19,452 bases of DNA from contig JAHIRX010000005.1 in assembly GCA_018818485.1 (NCBI GenBank), positions 1-19,452 on the forward strand. Direction: 5' to 3'. Under the pieces are notes generated by a model. It did not search any database and had not been told where the DNA came from. It was given only the letters and a program-made list of their open reading frames with translations. Origin of the DNA: Patescibacteria group bacterium (GTDB lineage Bacteria > Patescibacteriota > WWE3 > UBA101185 > UBA10185). Of the stretch, positions 7,653 through 13,359 are shown piece after piece (position 1 is the stretch's first letter; each line of letters begins with the position of its first letter). A program made the position numbers and the translations under genes.

Positions 7653-8366
7653 GTGAAACAGATTTTTATAATGATGAGTGGTTTTTCCCTATCTGGAAAA
7701 ACCTTCTTGGCTGAGAAAATTGAAAAAAGATTCCCTAAAACCTTTGTTATTATTGACTCTAGAGCAATTCTTGATTTTCTAAATGATAAATTCCCTTTAT
7801 TCCAAGATGATAATACTGTATATGGACCTAGCTATGATATTAGACAAAAGGCTAGTGTAGCAATCAGGAGGGCGTTTTTAGATACAATAGTAGGGGAGGG
7901 ATACAGTATAATTTCAGACTCATGTAATTCTACAGTTGAAAAGAGACAAAAAATACTCAAAGAGATTAAAAAGACTACACCTAAGGTAAAAACAATTATC
8001 ATTCATGTTGATATTTCTGAAGAAAAACTGCTAAAAAGACTTAAAAAGTTTGATGGGGAAAAGGTAAAAAATGGAGAAAAACCCGCATGGGTGAACTTGT
8101 ATACCGAAATTCAGAAAAAACAATTTGAAAAACCCACGAAATCTGAGGCGGACGTATTAATTAATTACATAGCGGGTGAAGAAGAGAAAGTTTTAAGACA
8201 ACTTGAAGAAATTATGAAAGTAGGGGAGAAGCCCAGAAAGAGTAATTTCAGCTCAAAGAAGAAACAGTCTCTCCTTGCGCTTCTTGTATTTCAACATCTC
8301 TATGAAACTTTTTATGTACGTTTCTCAACTGTGGGTTTGTTACATGAGTATAAATCTGGGTTGTAG
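7653..8366 (+). CDS. P-loop kinase-like ATPase (AAA_33 / zeta-toxin-like fold), 237 aa
   Basis: A small P-loop phosphotransferase-like protein. Walker A is GFSLSGKT (10-17), followed by the strand FVIIDSRAIL and by YSIISDSCNSTVEKR, the second acidic strand and basic helix seen in AAA_33 kinases of the polynucleotide-kinase/zeta-toxin group. KTIIIHVDISEEKLLKRLKKF matches the LID-helix region of that fold. The substrate is unknown. The start is GTG with no SD. The kinase fold appears complete by about residue 190. Residues 199-237 are read from DNA that also encodes the C-terminus of the opposing recombinase, so this tail may be a by-product of the missing stop codon. No partner gene suggesting a toxin-antitoxin pair is adjacent. 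Confidence 0.82.
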   Translation: MKQIFIMMSGFSLSGKTFLAEKIEKRFPKTFVIIDSRAILDFLNDKFPLFQDDNTVYGPSYDIRQKASVAIRRAFLDTIVGEGYSIISDSCNSTVEKRQKILKEIKKTTPKVKTIIIHVDISEEKLLKRLKKFDGEKVKNGEKPAWVNLYTEIQKKQFEKPTKSEADVLINYIAGEEEKVLRQLEEIMKVGEKPRKSNFSSKKKQSLLALLVFQHLYETFYVRFSTVGLLHEYKSGL

Positions 8367-9252
8367 ATACGTTACTGTGCCCAAGTAACTCTTGAACAGA
8401 TCTGAGATCAGCTCCTTCTGAGAGTAGGCCAGTTGCAAAAGTATGACGTAGTGTATGGGGTGTAGCATCAACTGATATTCCTGCGCGTCTTGTATATTTT
8501 TTAATCATGCGTTGAATACTTCGAGGAGTGATCCTTAAAGACTCGCCGTCAAAATCTTGTTCTTCCATCTTTTTTCCTGAATATCTTATAAATAACGGAA
8601 TGTATGGATCGTTTCTAGTAGCTACATATCTATTCAGCCACTTTATCGCAGAAGGGGAGAGGTAAACTATTCTTGCCTTACCTCCTTTTCCAACAACAGT
8701 GAACTCACCTGACTTGAAATTTATGTCATCTCGGTTAAGAGCAACAAGCTCACTTACTCGAAGACCCGTACTAAACAATGTTTCTAAGATAGATCTATCT
8801 CTAACTCCCGATCTTTTATCTAAGTTCTGAACTTCAAATAGCTTCTTAAGTTGGATGTCATTTAACACCTTTGGCACACGATCTTCAGCCTTACCTAAGA
8901 TAATTTGTTCAGGAGCCATCATTTCAATCTCTTCTTCTATAATTAAATACTTAAGAAAGGCACGCAAAGCTACAAGAAATGTCTTCTGTGTTGATCTTTT
9001 AAATTCAGTCCTTGACTTAGAACTTATACGACGATTAAGACTTATGCGGTATTTTTTTATCAGTTCAGGTTCAATATCTTTAAGTGTTATTTTTTGCTTG
9101 TTAAGCCTACTTGCAGCCCAACTTTGAAAGTCATTAAGATAAAAGTGATACATCTTAATGGTATTTTGAGAAAGGTTTTTTTCAATCTCACAAAACTCCA
9201 AGTATTTAATAACTGCATCTTCAAAGTTAGTACTTAGTGTAACTTTTGACAT
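8248..9252 (-). CDS. Tyrosine recombinase, XerC/XerD type
   Basis: A site-specific tyrosine recombinase of 334 aa with all six catalytic residues: R165 (STGLRVSEL), K189 (VVGKGGKAR), H266 and R269 (PHTLRHTFA), H292 (LGHSN) and Y301 (QIYTHV). The N-terminal SAM-like core-binding domain covers about residues 8-110. Length and motifs fit the housekeeping Xer enzymes that resolve chromosome dimers at dif better than phage integrases. It is the only Xer in the window, so XerC versus XerD cannot be assigned. Its last 39 codons, including the nucleophile Y301, overlap the kinase gene on the other strand. A TATAAT 8 nt before the ATG, without an SD, predicts a leaderless mRNA. A dif-like site lies 370 bp from its start. 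Confidence 0.95.
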   Translation of the reverse strand: MSKVTLSTNFEDAVIKYLEFCEIEKNLSQNTIKMYHFYLNDFQSWAASRLNKQKITLKDIEPELIKKYRISLNRRISSKSRTEFKRSTQKTFLVALRAFLKYLIIEEEIEMMAPEQIILGKAEDRVPKVLNDIQLKKLFEVQNLDKRSGVRDRSILETLFSTGLRVSELVALNRDDINFKSGEFTVVGKGGKARIVYLSPSAIKWLNRYVATRNDPYIPLFIRYSGKKMEEQDFDGESLRITPRSIQRMIKKYTRRAGISVDATPHTLRHTFATGLLSEGADLRSVQELLGHSNVSTTQIYTHVTNPQLRNVHKKFHRDVEIQEAQGETVSSLS

Positions 9253-9266
9253 GTAAATTGATTATA
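9253..9266 (-). promoter_or_regulatory. -10 element before the Xer recombinase, predicted leaderless start
   Basis: On the minus strand TATAAT (9266-9261) lies 8 nt before the ATG at 9252, with no SD between them. A TTATACACT at 9262-9270 overlaps the -10 and matches a DnaA box at 8 of 9 positions, so DnaA contact with this promoter is conceivable but unproven. Confidence 0.5.
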
Positions 9267-9349
9267 CACTGTGAAATTTCCTCAAGTAGTATAACGTGGC
9301 TGAGACCATAATCGTCTTACAGGTAAAAATCCCTTAGAATTGATTTTAG

Positions 9350-9373
9350 AGTGGCATAGCCACTATTTATTGT
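9350..9373 (+). terminator. Hairpin, possible terminator of a small plus-strand transcript
   Basis: A perfect 6-bp stem, AGTGGC (9350-9355) and GCCACT (9359-9364), with loop ATA, is followed by ATTTATTGT. It resembles a short intrinsic terminator on the plus strand. No gene ends here, so it may terminate a small RNA starting after the TATAAC near 9291, or simply be a structural element. Confidence 0.35.
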
Positions 9374-9410
9374 AGTAAAAGCAAATAAAAGGGTAGTCAT
9401 ATCATAAAAA

Positions 9411-9537
9411 TGCGTATAATGAGGGGTAGGTGCGGGAAAAGAGCAGAGTAAGGTCCAGGAGGGAACACCAAACCAGACATCTGGTGAGAGAAACCCACAC
9501 AGTGGGGAAGAATAATATATTTATTTTGAGAAATAAA
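9411..9537 (+). ncRNA. Candidate structured RNA of unknown class
   Basis: TATAAT at 9415-9420 precedes a G-rich stretch with three consecutive hairpins: ACCAG/CTGGT around a 4-nt loop (9472-9485), CCCAC/GTGGG around ACA (9494-9506), and TTTATTT/AAATAAA around TGAG (9520-9537). GTGCGGG (9430-9436) could also pair with CCCACAC (9494-9500) with one mismatch, which would close a larger fold. AAGGTCCAGGAGGGAACA (9450-9467) superficially recalls the SRP RNA apical loop, and GAGTAAGGTCC recalls the 5' P4 strand of RNase P RNA, but the other conserved parts of both families are missing. I therefore assign no class. Overlapping reading frames here look non-coding. Confidence 0.3.
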
Positions 9538-9619
9538 AACAAAAGTACAAAAGTTTGTTCATAGTCTTCTTTTCCAACGGAGAAGTGAGGGGTCAAGGAC
9601 GAAGTCACTGTGTGATGGG

Positions 9620-9647
9620 ACGTCGTATAATGTATGTTTAACGACAT
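9620..9647. other. Candidate dif (Xer recombination) site
   Basis: A 28-bp element has the 11-6-11 layout of dif. The left arm ACGTCGTATAA (9620-9630) and the right arm TTTAACGACAT (9637-9647) are imperfect inverted repeats, 8 of 11 positions matching. The centre is TGTATG (9631-9636), against TGTATA in E. coli dif. Aligned base by base to E. coli dif from memory, 16 of 28 positions match, including an unbroken ATAATGTAT. An overlapping palindrome (TATAATGT at 9626-9633 and ACATTATA at 9644-9651) is an alternative reading. The site is 370 bp from a Xer gene and lies where gene directions converge. Confidence 0.4.
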
Positions 9648-9732
9648 TATAGATTGGAGTAACTGTATGTAAGCCAAACACTAATATGTGACACTTGTTT
9701 ATAGGGGATAAGGGAAATATAAAACGCACATG

Positions 9733-9790
9733 CAATTAATTTTATTCTCTAATAAATATTAATAATTAAATAAAATAATAAATTATTTCT
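9733..9790. other. Very AT-rich tract (possible unwinding element)
   Basis: Between about 9735 and 9788 only three bases are G or C. The tract consists of TAAT/AATAA-type motifs and contains no gene. It lies between the G-rich half and the C-rich half of this intergenic region, about 60 bp from a perfect DnaA-box sequence. Such tracts occur as duplex-unwinding elements, but also as simple low-complexity spacers. Confidence 0.5.
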
Positions 9791-9846
9791 CTCAAACATT
9801 ACTAACGAATTCTTTCTAATTAATTAGCGCACCCCGACATCAAGAC

Positions 9847-9855
9847 TTATCCACA
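9847..9855 (+). promoter_or_regulatory. Perfect DnaA-box sequence
   Basis: TTATCCACA matches the strict DnaA box consensus exactly. It sits between the AT-rich tract and the 23-bp repeat array. One such match is weak evidence alone: a second perfect copy falls at 7171-7179 at the 3' end of a coding region, and about one is expected by chance in a window of this size. Confidence 0.4.
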
Positions 9856-9873
9856 TCCCCTACCCGGGATATA

Positions 9874-9990
9874 TATGACAATCTTACAGAGATGTGTATG
9901 ACAAACGTACAGAGATTGTTATGACAACAAATACTGTATGTTTATATGACAAACGTACGGCAATATGTATGGGTACTATAGGATACTATG
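9874..9990 (+). repeat. Iteron-like direct repeats, 23-bp period
   Basis: Copies begin with TATGACA at 9874, 9897, 9920 and 9945, and a degenerate fifth (TATGGGT) starts at 9968. The start-to-start spacing is 23, 23, 25 and 23 bp, about two helical turns, so a protein would meet each copy on the same face. The 14-mer TATGACAAACGTAC is identical in copies 2 and 4, and TACAGAGAT is shared by copies 1 and 2. The spacing and motif resemble iterons or an operator array for a multimeric DNA-binding protein. There is no coding potential across it. Confidence 0.75.
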
Positions 9991-10022
9991 GGGTATCACT
10001 CCACCCTATAGTGTGATAGGGT
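9982..10022. repeat. Nested palindromes next to the iteron-like array
   Basis: GATAC/GTATC with a 6-nt centre (9982-9997) is followed by a perfect 7-bp inverted repeat, ACCCTAT (10003-10009) and ATAGGGT (10016-10022), again with a 6-nt centre. A longer alternative pairs ACTATGGGGT with ACCCTATAGT (9 of 10 matches). These arms can form mutually exclusive hairpins. Neither is followed by a T-run, so they do not look like terminators of the neighbouring membrane-protein gene. Confidence 0.6.
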
Positions 10023-10076
10023 ATACCGAATAAAACACTAATCTCTATAATAATACTCCCCTTTTATGCTGGCCTA

Positions 10077-10880
10077 CTATGGTGTGAAAAATATTAGAAA
10101 GATAAAAAATACAAAAACAATTACCAAATATCTTAAAACTAATTTCAATGTTATTTCATTTTTTAAATAAGAGGTTATGTATGTAAGGCTAAACATTAAA
10201 ACTGATGCGGTAAACAAAGCTCTAAGAAAAGACTCGGTTGGCATAAATGATACTGCAATACTCGAAACGGTAACTAGGAAGGTACTCAAAAAACATAAGT
10301 ATAATGACTCCCCTTTTGTAGTCTTTTTAACACCTTCATCAAACTGAAGAGACCAAAGCTGGTAATAAGAGTAAGAAAAAGTTACAAACCCCACCACCAA
10401 CGCTTGGGTAAAAGAAGCTACGTTAAACTTAAAAACTCCCGCAAACAAAGGTATGGCTACTACTATCTGAAGTATCTGGCTCCAGACTATTGCTACTCTA
10501 TAAAGAGGTATTACCTCTTCTCTATCCTGGATAACTAAAAAGATATTATCCATTAGTGACACTAAGTAATACAGTACACCAAAGCTTGCTACAGCAGCTA
10601 ATTTAAAGGGTAATCCTAGATTTGGAAAGAAGTATAGAAACAATATACTCCCACTTAATATACTAATGGGCATTAGGATAATAAAGGGAAGGTTTTTAAG
10701 ACTGATATTTGGGTAGTGAATAATGAATGTGCCAATAATAACTATCATCAAAACTGAAATAATTAAGTTTGGAAGTGTGAGAGATAATATCTCCTGGGAT
10801 ACAAGATATATAAATGCAGTTGCCAGAAGAGATTGAATTAAGTACCTGTGCTTTTTTTGAAGCTCAAATTTAATTTTCAT
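10077..10880 (-). CDS. Polytopic membrane protein of unknown function, 267 aa
   Basis: The protein consists mostly of hydrophobic segments and I count about eight likely membrane helices (near residues 13-30, 35-55, 64-84, 91-112, 127-148, 155-175, 190-210 and 245-265). The start is basic (MKIKFELQKKHR), consistent with a cytoplasmic N-terminus. Between helices 4 and 5 lies a polar loop with IQDREEVIPLYR. I do not recognise a family. Its ATG overlaps the ruvC stop by 4 bp (ATGA), so it is the third gene of the yebC-ruvC operon and translationally coupled. No typical terminator hairpin follows its stop. Confidence 0.85.
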   Translation of the reverse strand: MKIKFELQKKHRYLIQSLLATAFIYLVSQEILSLTLPNLIISVLMIVIIGTFIIHYPNISLKNLPFIILMPISILSGSILFLYFFPNLGLPFKLAAVASFGVLYYLVSLMDNIFLVIQDREEVIPLYRVAIVWSQILQIVVAIPLFAGVFKFNVASFTQALVVGFVTFSYSYYQLWSLQFDEGVKKTTKGESLYLCFLSTFLVTVSSIAVSFMPTESFLRALFTASVLMFSLTYITSYLKNEITLKLVLRYLVIVFVFFIFLIFFTP

Positions 10881-11374
10881 TTTATATCTTTGGACAAAAC
10901 ATCATAATCTTTTTCTATAAAACAAAGGGCCATCGCTACCCCATCGTTCGCGTCATCAGATTTTACTATTTTTTCAAGCCCAAGTCTTTCCATTACCGCT
11001 TTTTGCATCTCTTTTTTATCCGCCCTACCATACCCAGTTAAACATTTTTTAGCCTGCAAGGCAGTGTACTCGTACACTTTGAGTCTTTTTTTAGCTGCAA
11101 CGAGCATATTTATTCCCCTGGCCTGCCCCACTGCAATAGCAGTTTTAGCGTTGGTGTTAAAGAAAAGTTTCTCAATAACCATAACATCCGGGGAGTGCCT
11201 TACTACTACCTCACTAAGTCTGTTATAAAGAAAATTAAGCCTATCTTGAAGTTCTAACTTGGGAGTAGTTACTAAGGTATCGCTTTCTAACAGCTTTATT
11301 CTTTTTCCCTTAGTTTTTTCTATAACCCCATATCCCATACGAGCTGTACCTGGATCAATACCGATAATTATCAT
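10877..11374 (-). CDS. ruvC: Holliday junction endonuclease RuvC
   Basis: RuvC is the dimeric resolvase that cuts Holliday junctions in homologous recombination. At 165 aa it has normal length. The RNase H-like active site is complete: D7 in IIGIDPGTARMGYG, E68 in VMVIEKLFF, and D141 and D144 in SDDANDGVAMAL. QARGIN and TGYGRADKKEMQ are typical of the family. The ATG overlaps the yebC stop by 4 bp, and the ruvC stop overlaps the next start in the same way. The yebC-ruvC order is common in bacteria, but ruvA and ruvB are not in this window. Confidence 0.96.
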   Translation of the reverse strand: MIIIGIDPGTARMGYGVIEKTKGKRIKLLESDTLVTTPKLELQDRLNFLYNRLSEVVVRHSPDVMVIEKLFFNTNAKTAIAVGQARGINMLVAAKKRLKVYEYTALQAKKCLTGYGRADKKEMQKAVMERLGLEKIVKSDDANDGVAMALCFIEKDYDVLSKDIK

Positions 11375-11895
11375 AACTCAATATCAAAATTTACATAAAC
11401 TTCTTGCACGTCATCTTGATCATCAATGTCGTTGTATAGATTAATTACTGTTTCTGAAGACTCGACTTTGAAACTTGGCTTTTCTAGATCTGAAAAGATG
11501 TATGATGTACTTCCAGCACCACCTAGAGAACCCCCGTGCTTTCCAAAAATACCTCTAATTTCTGATACAGTTCTATTTCCGTTATCTGTTAGAACCTTAA
11601 TATAAAAAGCCTCCCCATTTGGTCCAAAACCCTCATAAGCTACTTCGCTAAAGCTACCTCCCCCACCCTCTCCCGAACCTTTCTGAATTGCCCTCTCAAT
11701 GTTCTCCTTTGGCATTCGACTATACTTTGCCTTATCAACAGCAAGTCTAAGTTTGGGATTTGAATCTGGATTTGATCCACCTTCTTTTATTGCAACTGTA
11801 ATTAGACGACTTAATTTACTAAAAATCTTACTTCTTTTAGCATCCTCGGTACCCTTTTTTCGCTTTATAGTAGACCATTTAGAATGTCCTGACAT
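11371..11895 (-). CDS. yebC: YebC/PmpR family protein lacking the inserted middle domain, 174 aa
   Basis: YebC-family proteins act in transcriptional regulation and, for some members, in translation of difficult peptide stretches. The N-terminal domain is canonical (MSGHSKWSTIKRKKGTEDAKR..., then NPKLRLAVDKAKYSRMPKENIERAIQKG). The second domain begins normally (YEGFGPNGEAF, DNGNRTVSEIRGIF, GSLGGAGSTSYIFS). From about residue 135 the protein jumps to the family C-terminus (DIDDQDDVQEVYVNFDI), omitting about 70 residues; the family is normally about 240-250 aa. The missing part corresponds to the domain that in known structures is inserted within domain II, so this looks like a clean domain loss with no frameshift. 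The gene is first in its operon. Confidence 0.92.
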   Translation of the reverse strand: MSGHSKWSTIKRKKGTEDAKRSKIFSKLSRLITVAIKEGGSNPDSNPKLRLAVDKAKYSRMPKENIERAIQKGSGEGGGGSFSEVAYEGFGPNGEAFYIKVLTDNGNRTVSEIRGIFGKHGGSLGGAGSTSYIFSDLEKPSFKVESSETVINLYNDIDDQDDVQEVYVNFDIEL

Positions 11896-11957
11896 ATAAA
11901 GTATCTTATCACCTTTAGCGTGTTGACAAAAACGAAAATTTAGCTATCCTTGTACTC
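11896..11957. promoter_or_regulatory. Divergent promoters with overlapping -35 elements
   Basis: On the plus strand TTGACA (11923-11928) and TATCCT (11945-11950) are 16 bp apart, with 7 nt to the ATG at 11958. On the minus strand an extended -10 (TG at 11911-11910, TAAGAT at 11908-11903) leaves 7 nt to the yebC ATG at 11895. Its -35 would lie in the opposing strand of the same TTGACAA sequence. Both transcripts are predicted leaderless, and the two polymerase sites overlap, so they should compete. Confidence 0.55.
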
Positions 11958-12641
11958 ATGCAATTTAGCCTTTCAGTGATGACCAAAAAGGCAATAGATG
12001 CCGCACTAAAATCAAACTGGAAAAAAGTCATTGAAATAAATAGTCAGATTCTTAACCAATACCCAAACAATTTAGATACAAAGATTAGACTTGGAAGAGC
12101 CCTTATCCAAACCAAAAAATTTAGTAGAGCAAAAAAGATCTTTAAAGAAGTATTAAAAGAAGACCCCATTAACTCTATTGCTAAAAAGAATTTAGAACTA
12201 GCAAAAGATGGAAAGGTAGAAAGAACCAGTGGAAGTGGACTAAAGACAAAAGCGCTCCTTAAGGAGCCCGGAACAACTCAAGAGATAAGACTAGACATAC
12301 TTGCAGGTAGGATTACAGCAGACAAGCTAGATCCAGGAGAAGATCTTTCCATAAAGATTAAAAAGAAATCAATTGACGTATATAGGAACTTAAAAGGTAA
12401 CAAGAGTCTTATTGGTACTATAGAAAACGATTACGTTGTAAAAAGAGTTAACGTTGCTTGTAACAAAAAAGGTAAATTAAACGTAACTTTCACAAGAGGA
12501 AGAGAAAAAGAAATATATATTCTTATAAAATGTGGTCTTCCTATCTTCAAAGCAGATAAAATCGATGTTAGACCATACCTCAAAAAAGGAACAATAGAGG
12601 AGCCCGAAATAGAAATGGAAGATTCTCCTGAAGATGAATAA
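11958..12641 (+). CDS. TPR-repeat protein with a C-terminal beta-rich domain, 227 aa
   Basis: The N-terminal part holds about two tetratricopeptide repeats (residues 9-80): NWKKVIEINSQILNQYPNNLDTKIRLGRALIQTKKFSRAKKIFKEVLKEDPINSIAKKNL has the Trp/Leu/Gly/Ala spacing and closing Pro of TPR helices. A basic linker (85-105) follows. Residues 110-205 form a strand-rich domain (IRLDILAGRITADKLDPGEDLSIKIKKKSIDVYRN, IGTIENDYVVKRVNVAC) of no recognised family, loosely recalling the HIRAN pattern. The tail is acidic (EEPEIEMEDSPEDE). A role as a protein-binding adaptor is an inference from the TPR. The start is the ATG 7 nt after a -10; an in-frame ATG at codon 8 is an alternative. It converges on the next gene with only 4 bp between stop codons. 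Confidence 0.85.
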   Translation: MQFSLSVMTKKAIDAALKSNWKKVIEINSQILNQYPNNLDTKIRLGRALIQTKKFSRAKKIFKEVLKEDPINSIAKKNLELAKDGKVERTSGSGLKTKALLKEPGTTQEIRLDILAGRITADKLDPGEDLSIKIKKKSIDVYRNLKGNKSLIGTIENDYVVKRVNVACNKKGKLNVTFTRGREKEIYILIKCGLPIFKADKIDVRPYLKKGTIEEPEIEMEDSPEDE

Positions 12642-12645
12642 ATCT

Positions 12646-13359
12646 TTACCTCAAATCATCTTCATCTAAGATATCTGCAACAAATTCTTTTGGTTTCTCT
12701 TCAGGATCTTTATCGTCTTTTTTCTTCGTAAGGGGCCTTTTTAGTGTTGTTTTTTTGATTGGTTTCTTCTTTATAGTGGGTTTTTTAATTTCTATATCTT
12801 TTGTTTCTCCACTCTCTTTTTTTTCCTTTGATTTTTTAATTCTATCTAGAGCTGCGAAGGGAGACTTTAAATTATCTGCGGGAATAAAGGCCTCTGCTTC
12901 ATCATTAAGCTGGGCATCATTAAATTGTGCGGATACATCAGATATCTTGTAGGATCCTGAGTCTGAAAGGAGATACCACTTACCCTCTTTTTTAGTAAGA
13001 ATTCCCTCTATTTTTTTACGTTCTGGTCTATCAATTTGCTTGTATACATCCCTATCTCCATCTTTGAAAAGCTTTAGCTTATCGCCAAATACAAGTCTTG
13101 ATTTTGCAGCATAATTTGGGGGAACAACTTTTTTCTTTCCATTCTCGGTAACTAGAGCCTCACCATCAAATGTACCTTCCACTCCAGGGATACCCATGTA
13201 AAAATCTTTTCTTTCTTCCTGCTCCATTTTCTCTACATAGTTAGACACTCTTTCCAGGTTTCTCATTGCGGCCTGAATCATTCTTTTAGCCCCCTCATAT
13301 TTTTCCTTATTAAAATCTATTTTTGAAGATCTCTCTTCTTCTTTTTTAGTTTCCGGCAT
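12646..13359 (-). CDS. Hypothetical partner of the VirD4-like ATPase, 237 aa
   Basis: Not recognised. Residues 10-55 are helical and charged (GAKRMIQAAMRNLERVSNYVEKMEQEE). Residues 58-165 look like a folded beta-rich domain (GVEGTFDGEALV, GDKLKLF, KKIEGILTKKEGKWYLLSDSGSYKISDV). The C-terminal 70 residues are a low-complexity Lys/Pro/Thr tail ending in acidic residues (DILDEDDLR), probably disordered. There is no membrane segment or signal peptide. The ATG lies inside the end of the ATPase gene (14-bp overlap) with an SD, AAGGAG, 7 nt upstream, so the two are co-translated and likely act together. Confidence 0.85.
   Translation of the reverse strand: MPETKKEEERSSKIDFNKEKYEGAKRMIQAAMRNLERVSNYVEKMEQEERKDFYMGIPGVEGTFDGEALVTENGKKKVVPPNYAAKSRLVFGDKLKLFKDGDRDVYKQIDRPERKKIEGILTKKEGKWYLLSDSGSYKISDVSAQFNDAQLNDEAEAFIPADNLKSPFAALDRIKKSKEKKESGETKDIEIKKPTIKKKPIKKTTLKRPLTKKKDDKDPEEKPKEFVADILDEDDLR

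Larger units (their letters stand above)
9267..10076. other. Intergenic region without a convincing gene (about 810 bp)
   Basis: The longest open frame (9677-9402, minus strand) gives 91 residues of irregular composition with no SD and crosses the hairpins, so I do not call it. The region contains, left to right, a hairpin, a G-rich structured stretch, a dif-like site, an AT-rich tract, a DnaA-box sequence, 23-bp repeats and palindromes, each listed separately. By hand count 9421-9720 has about 81 G and 39 C on the plus strand, and 9781-10080 about 45 G and 64 C. A gap this long stands out in a segment where most gaps are below 60 bp. Confidence 0.8.

Noticed and set aside
7653..8366. Zeta-type toxin of a toxin-antitoxin pair
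   Set aside because: The fold is compatible, but there is no adjacent small antitoxin gene, so a general P-loop kinase is the safer call.
9299..9334. TPP riboswitch suggested by CTGAGA
   Set aside because: The other conserved parts (the GGGGTGC strand, ACCTGAT and the GGGTAATACC stem) are absent, and no thiamine gene is nearby.
9421..9510. Small SRP (4.5S) RNA
   Set aside because: AAGGTCCAGGAGGGAACA resembles the apical loop, but the GGAA tetraloop and the invariant AGCAG strand are changed, and flanking sequence does not pair into the expected rod.
9402..9677. A 91-residue minus-strand open reading frame in the long intergenic region
   Set aside because: It has no SD or promoter, its composition is irregular (long Leu/Phe runs), and it is the complement of hairpins and the dif-like site. 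It looks like chance.
9421..9720. RNase P RNA
   Set aside because: GAGTAAGGTCC and GAAACCCAC recall its 5' half, but the conserved ACAGAA...GGCTTA 3' strand of P4 and the GTAAACCCC region are missing downstream.
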